Assembly (NCBI GenBank): GCA_964628455.1
Contig: CAZVPD010000141.1
Coordinates: 1-9,549 of the forward strand
Length of the DNA stretch: 9,549 nucleotides
Source of the DNA: JAQVWU01 sp964628455
GTDB lineage: Bacteria; Bacillota; Clostridia; Oscillospirales; CAG-272
Reading direction: 5' to 3'
Below the pieces are notes generated by a model. That model was not told the origin of the DNA and ran no database searches. It saw only the letters and a program-made list of their open reading frames with translations. Positions 6,864 through 9,549 of the stretch are shown in pieces; position 1 is the first letter of the stretch; the number at the start of each line of letters is the position of its first letter. Both the position numbers and the translations under genes were made by a program.

Positions 6864-7535
6864 TTATGCCGCATAATCGCCGTTGTAGCTGACAAGCACC
6901 GCGTCCCGCACGCCGTCAACCTCAAGGAGCCGGTTGACGAATTTGGCCGGCATATCGGACAGATGGACTTCCACCGTCAGTTCGATGCCGTTTTTATTGA
7001 CGGTCTTGCATTTGACCAGTGATTTTTTTGTCTCCGATTTGATGACGGCAAGGGCGGCGTCCTCCGCCTGACCGTTTTCCATGCCGAGGACGACGATATA
7101 CGGCGTGTCGCTGCTCTTTTTATTGACAAATACATACAATATGACACCGATCAGGACGGAGCCGGTGACCGCAAGAGGAATAAGCCCCGCGCCCGTCACG
7201 ATGCCCGCGGCGACCGACCAGAACAGGAACGTGATGTCAAGAGGTTCCTTGACGGCTGTTCTGAAGCGCACGATGGAAAGCGCGCCGACCATACCGAGGG
7301 AAAGGATGACGTTGGATGTGACCGCGAGGATGACAAGCGTGGTGATCAGCGTCATCGCCAGGATAGAGACGCCGAAAGACGCGGAATACATCACCCCCGC
7401 GTACGTTTTTTTATAGATGATAAAAATAAAAAGACCGATCGCAAAGGAAAAGAACATAGCTATCCCGACGTCGGGAATCGAAAATTCCGACGCTTTCTCC
7501 AGAAAGCTTGATTTGAAAATCTCCGTGAATGTCAT
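6864..7535 (-). CDS. DUF4956 family multi-pass membrane protein
   Basis: About 223 residues. I chose the ATG at 7535 over the GTG one codon upstream because GGAGGG then lies 7 bases away rather than 4. The first 145 residues carry about four hydrophobic segments (roughly 24-43, 50-72, 76-88 and 108-137). The conserved family signature SLGMVGALSIVRFRTAVKEP lies between the third and fourth. The last 75 residues form a soluble alpha/beta domain that looks ACT-like in pattern, probably cytoplasmic. No biochemical role is established for this family. In Firmicutes it commonly sits between a VTC-type polyphosphate polymerase gene and a CotH gene, as here, with 18 bases to the former and 32 to the latter. 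A role in moving or sensing the polymerase product across the membrane is plausible but inferred. Confidence 0.9.
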   Translation of the reverse strand: MTFTEIFKSSFLEKASEFSIPDVGIAMFFSFAIGLFIFIIYKKTYAGVMYSASFGVSILAMTLITTLVILAVTSNVILSLGMVGALSIVRFRTAVKEPLDITFLFWSVAAGIVTGAGLIPLAVTGSVLIGVILYVFVNKKSSDTPYIVVLGMENGQAEDAALAVIKSETKKSLVKCKTVNKNGIELTVEVHLSDMPAKFVNRLLEVDGVRDAVLVSYNGDYAA

Positions 7536-7553
7536 CACAGTACCCTCCGTTAA

Positions 7554-8231
7554 TTAAATGATTCTTGCCGCCGCGTATTTCGAACATGCCGTGCTCTGCC
7601 TGCACGAAAGGGACACGATCCCCCGGATGAGTTCCGGCAGGAAACGGTCGTATTTGACCTCGAGGACCGCCGTGCCGCAAACGGGAACCGTGACGATCCC
7701 GGGCTGCAGGAAAGCTGTCGTTTCCAAACTTCCCCGGATGTCGCAGTCAAGGGTGACCCGGACGTTTCCCGCCGGAAAAACATAGGCTTCGCGTGTGTAG
7801 TCCACAATGTTTTTGGGCCTTAGGAGCTGCGTGTGCATCTTTACGTAAAGTTCCTCCAGCAGCTGACAGCCGGTTTCTTTCAGCGGCGCGCAGTTTCCGA
7901 GCAGCAGCTGCCCGCATAAAGCTGCGCTGATGACCGCGCTTTCCTTAAAGCACAGGCCGTTTTTTTTGCTTTTTTTCTCCGCGCGCAGAAAGGACGGATC
8001 GTTGTTGTACATCCGTATCCGGAATTTTTCCCGTCCGTCGACCCCGTCGATCTTCTCCTTCAGCACCTTGTCGGCATAATTGTCAAAATAAAGGCTGCGC
8101 ACGCGGTAACTGTTCCCGCCGACCGAGTTTTCATCCGGTTCCAGCAATTGCGGAAGCCTCGCGCGAAGTTCCGCCAGATCGGTCTGATTGATCGGATACT
8201 TCAGTTCGTGCCTGCCGCCCGATTCCCTCAT
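7554..8231 (-). CDS. VTC-domain protein, polyphosphate polymerase family
   Basis: This 225-residue protein is a stand-alone VTC domain of the CYTH / triphosphate tunnel superfamily. In yeast the related Vtc4 domain makes polyphosphate from ATP. The tunnel-lining charged residues are all recognisable: RHELKY at 7-12, YRVRSLYFD at 42-50, KFRIRMY at 69-75, AEKKSKKNG at 84-92, DYTREAY at 144-150, RVTLDCDIRG at 158-167 and LEVKYD at 190-195. No membrane segment is present, so it is predicted to be cytosolic and docked to a partner, perhaps the DUF4956 protein encoded 18 bases downstream. AAAGGGGTG about 6 bases before the ATG at 8231 supports the start. Oddity: runs of eight and seven As (7960-7967 and 7970-7976 as Ts on the plus strand) lie within the catalytic Lys cluster. 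Activity on polyphosphate is inferred from the family. Confidence 0.9.
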   Translation of the reverse strand: MRESGGRHELKYPINQTDLAELRARLPQLLEPDENSVGGNSYRVRSLYFDNYADKVLKEKIDGVDGREKFRIRMYNNDPSFLRAEKKSKKNGLCFKESAVISAALCGQLLLGNCAPLKETGCQLLEELYVKMHTQLLRPKNIVDYTREAYVFPAGNVRVTLDCDIRGSLETTAFLQPGIVTVPVCGTAVLEVKYDRFLPELIRGIVSLSCRQSTACSKYAAARII

Positions 8232-8261
8232 TGTTTACACCCCTTTCGTCTTTCCGCACCG

Positions 8262-8267
8262 ATTATA
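8262..8267 (-). promoter_or_regulatory. Candidate -10 element for the VTC-DUF4956-CotH operon
   Basis: A perfect TATAAT on the minus strand lies about 30 bases before the VTC start codon and its ribosome site. No convincing -35 is found at 16-18 bases (AACGTG at 17), so the promoter may be weak or need an activator. Because the motif overlaps its own complement, a TATAAT also reads on the plus strand at 8264-8269. Confidence 0.4.
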
Positions 8268-8333
8268 ATACGCCCGTCTGAATTCACGTTGTTGTCCGGT
8301 TGAATTTTAACTGAATATTTTCTCGCGCCGGTC

Positions 8334-8361
8334 TTGAATTCGAATAAAAGCATATCATACT
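8334..8361 (+). promoter_or_regulatory. Possible plus-strand promoter before a small ORF
   Basis: TTGAAT (8334-8339) and CATACT (8356-8361) are 16 bases apart, a 4-of-6 match at each box. It would begin transcription near 8368, right at the small ORF at 8374. Weak evidence, kept because it is the only promoter-like pair on this strand here. Confidence 0.25.
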
Positions 8362-8373
8362 ATAGAGGTGCCG

Positions 8374-8484
8374 ATGCACGCGCCGGAAGAATTCGGGGGA
8401 ACGGTGCCGATGACCGCATATGATATCGATGCCGACGTCTCATGGACGGACCGGATCGAAAAGTCAGAGGATCTGTTCGAATAA
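8374..8484 (+). CDS. Possible small protein or gene remnant (36 codons)
   Basis: The frame is open from 8338 to a TAA at 8482-8484. From the ATG at 8374 it gives a 36-residue acidic peptide that begins MHAPEEFGG and ends RIEKSEDLFE. It has no Cys, no membrane segment and no family I recognise. Codon choice resembles the neighbouring genes. GAGGTG lies only 3 bases before this ATG. A second in-frame ATG at 8410 has GGGGGA about 9 bases upstream and would give 24 residues. The 10-base GGTGCCGATG occurs at 8367-8376 and 8403-8412, in the same frame, encoding Val-Pro-Met twice. It may be a real small protein, the tail of a decayed gene or chance. The rest of the 8232-8660 stretch holds only the regulatory sites listed. 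Confidence 0.3.
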   Translation: MHAPEEFGGTVPMTAYDIDADVSWTDRIEKSEDLFE

Positions 8485-8549
8485 AAAAAGCATGTGCGGA
8501 GCTAATGACCTGTTCCGCCCGACCATTTCATAAAGGAGCATGAATGATC

Positions 8550-8581
8550 AAAAAAAGAGATCCGGTCGTCCGGACCGGATC
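8550..8581 (-). terminator. Terminator for the acetyltransferase transcript
   Basis: GATCCGGTC (8559-8567) pairs perfectly with GACCGGATC (8573-8581) over a 5-base loop. On the minus strand the stem is followed by TC and seven Ts (8556-8550), which is the intrinsic terminator pattern. It lies about 80 bases beyond the acetyltransferase stop codon. On the plus strand no T tract follows directly, so I call it minus only. Confidence 0.75.
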
Positions 8582-8660
8582 GTGAAATTTAAATTTTATT
8601 GTTTCATCCGGAAACGGTATTCGACACGCGGATACGCATTTCCGGAATCTTTTGTTTTCG

Positions 8661-9070
8661 CTACAGATTGTCGTCGTTAAGGCTGAAATTCCGGTATACC
8701 AGATCTTTGCGTTCGACGAATCCGAGGGCTTTCCAGAAGGTGTTGCCGAGGTCGTTTGCCTGATAAGCGACAAGCGCGACTTTCAGGATGCCTTCTTTCC
8801 GGAGCGCGTTCAGGGCAGCGCCTACCATGGCTTTTCCGATGCCCTGCCTGCGGCAGTCCTCACGGACCGCCGTATGGTAGATGTAGCCCCGACGGCCGTC
8901 ATGGCCGCACAGGATCGCGCCGGCGACCGCGCCTTCTTCTTCGGCGACGAAGCTTGTAAAGGGATTGCGCTTTAAGAATCTTCCGATCCCGCTTTTGGAG
9001 TCGTCGAGGGAGCGCAGGCCTATTCCGGCTGTTTCCGACCAGAGCGCGNNNNNNNNNNTCTTATGATCAT
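8661..9070 (-). CDS. GNAT family N-acetyltransferase, interrupted by an assembly gap
   Basis: The minus strand is open from the N run to a TAG at 8661-8663, giving 128 residues that begin ALWSETAGIGLRSLDD. The product is a GNAT enzyme, which moves an acetyl group from acetyl-CoA to an amine. FVAEEEGAVAGAILCGHDGR forms the central strands, and YIYHTAVREDCRRQGIGKAM carries the acetyl-CoA site (R-R-Q-G-I-G-K). The end NTFWKALGFVERKDLVYRN is the usual C-terminal helix and strand. It resembles the YpeA-like group. On the far side of the Ns, ATG ATC ATA AGA (9070-9059) reads Met-Ile-Ile-Arg, a standard GNAT opening, so the gap sits inside the gene. About 11-13 residues are missing by comparison with typical lengths. 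Taking the ten Ns literally would break the frame, so the gap length is arbitrary. It begins 12 bases after the SGNH gene, so the two are probably co-transcribed. The substrate is unknown. Confidence 0.88.
9049..9058. other. Assembly gap (ten Ns)
   Basis: A run of exactly ten Ns, probably a placeholder for an unknown length. Reading frames on both sides fit one acetyltransferase gene with roughly 35 bases missing, so the join itself is probably right. Confidence 0.95.
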
Positions 9071-9082
9071 AACAGCGCCCCG

Positions 9083-9549
9083 TTATATCTTCAGGCGGGA
9101 GATCAGATTAAACGCATACTGTGAGAAGCCGAGGTCGTTCGGATGGGCCTGGTCCGCGAAGAACGCGGGGTCGTGGGGGACAAGGTCGAATCCGTCGATC
9201 ACATCGAAGTTATAAACGGCCGCTTCACTGACTATTTTACCGGTGACGCGCCCGAGCAGATCAAACAGGGGCCTGTTGCCCTCGATCCCGAGCTGATAGG
9301 GCGGGGTGATGACGCTGACTTTTTTGCCCGGATAAATTCCGCTTATTTTTTTATAATACGCCCCGATGTTTGCCGCGATGGCATCGTAGTCGCCGAGAAA
9401 GTAAATGTCGTTGGTCCCGAGCGCGACGAGGACCGTATCGGGGTCAAACGGGAGCGACTCGTCAAGGGCTGCCTCGTCGTAAATGTCGCCGCCGACGCTC
9501 TGGTTAAGCAGGTCAAGGTGATAATACCGTTCGATCATCGCCGCGTAGC
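9083..9549 (-). CDS. SGNH/GDSL-type hydrolase (5' end outside the window)
   Basis: The frame is open from the right edge to a TAA at 9083-9085, giving about 155 residues. An ATG at 9538 exists, but the frame continues upstream of it (Tyr-Ala-Ala before Met) and the fold needs more N-terminal sequence. The true start and the block I GDS serine therefore lie outside the window. Visible SGNH blocks are NQSVGG (block II glycine), VALGTND (block III, with the oxyanion Asn) and DQAHPNDLG near the end (block V, with the catalytic Asp and His). The spacing suits a small single-domain esterase or acyl hydrolase of the GDSL-like lipase group. Whether it has a signal peptide cannot be seen. It lies just upstream of the acetyltransferase gene on the same strand; whether the pair acts on a common acyl or acetyl substrate is speculation. 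Confidence 0.88.
   Translation of the reverse strand, partial: YAAMIERYYHLDLLNQSVGGDIYDEAALDESLPFDPDTVLVALGTNDIYFLGDYDAIAANIGAYYKKISGIYPGKKVSVITPPYQLGIEGNRPLFDLLGRVTGKIVSEAAVYNFDVIDGFDLVPHDPAFFADQAHPNDLGFSQYAFNLISRLKI

Noticed and set aside
8540..8680. Short plus-strand ORFs after AAAGGAG at 8533-8539
   Set aside because: One has only a single base between the site and its ATG, and the other is 12 codons ending in the terminator stem. Neither is supported by a family or by conservation.
8528..8773. Minus-strand ORF of 81 codons at the end of the acetyltransferase
   Set aside because: It is in another frame of the same gene, and it crosses the terminator hairpin.
8652..8975. Plus-strand ORF of 107 codons over the acetyltransferase
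   Set aside because: The minus-strand frame here gives clear GNAT motifs; the plus-strand product is a shadow.
1..9549. CRISPR arrays, tRNA or rRNA genes, insertion sequences, phage or defence genes
   Set aside because: No regularly spaced repeats, tRNA or rRNA sequence, transposase or integrase motifs or terminal inverted repeats were seen on either strand.

Overview
The window looks like a contig from a Gram-positive anaerobe of the class Clostridia, probably an uncultured gut or rumen member assembled from metagenomic reads. This is inferred from the strong AGGAGG-type ribosome sites, a lipobox-bearing solute-binding lipoprotein, the VTC / DUF4956 / CotH gene trio and the moderate GC content. 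A run of ten Ns at 9049-9058 marks an assembly gap.

Left part (1-2760, + strand): the last codons of an unidentified gene, then a single-pass membrane protein of unknown function ending at a terminator. Next, behind a near-consensus promoter, comes a stand-alone family 1 solute-binding lipoprotein with no transporter permease beside it. A perfect 15-bp hairpin flanked by A and T tracts then ends transcription from both sides.

Middle part (2776-8231, - strand, read right to left): a VTC-type polyphosphate polymerase domain protein, a DUF4956 membrane protein and a large membrane-anchored CotH-family kinase lie 18 and 32 bases apart and look like one operon. After a gap of about 100 bases with its own promoter come an OmpR-family response regulator and a sensor histidine kinase. 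The kinase is split by a frameshift in its HAMP domain. The best reading is loss of one copy of an 8-bp tandem repeat (GAAAGCGC), which is either a real mutation or a repeat-collapse error.

Right part (8232-9549): a 430-base stretch with candidate divergent promoters, a possible 36-codon ORF and a minus-strand terminator. Beyond it, read right to left, are an SGNH/GDSL hydrolase cut by the window edge and a GNAT acetyltransferase. The acetyltransferase contains the N gap: its first four codons lie on one side and the rest on the other.

Working together: the trio is the most interesting unit. A cytosolic polyphosphate-making domain, a small multi-pass membrane protein and a surface CotH kinase suggest a polyphosphate or phosphorylation system at the envelope. 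The adjacent two-component system may sense or control it. That link is inference from gene order only.
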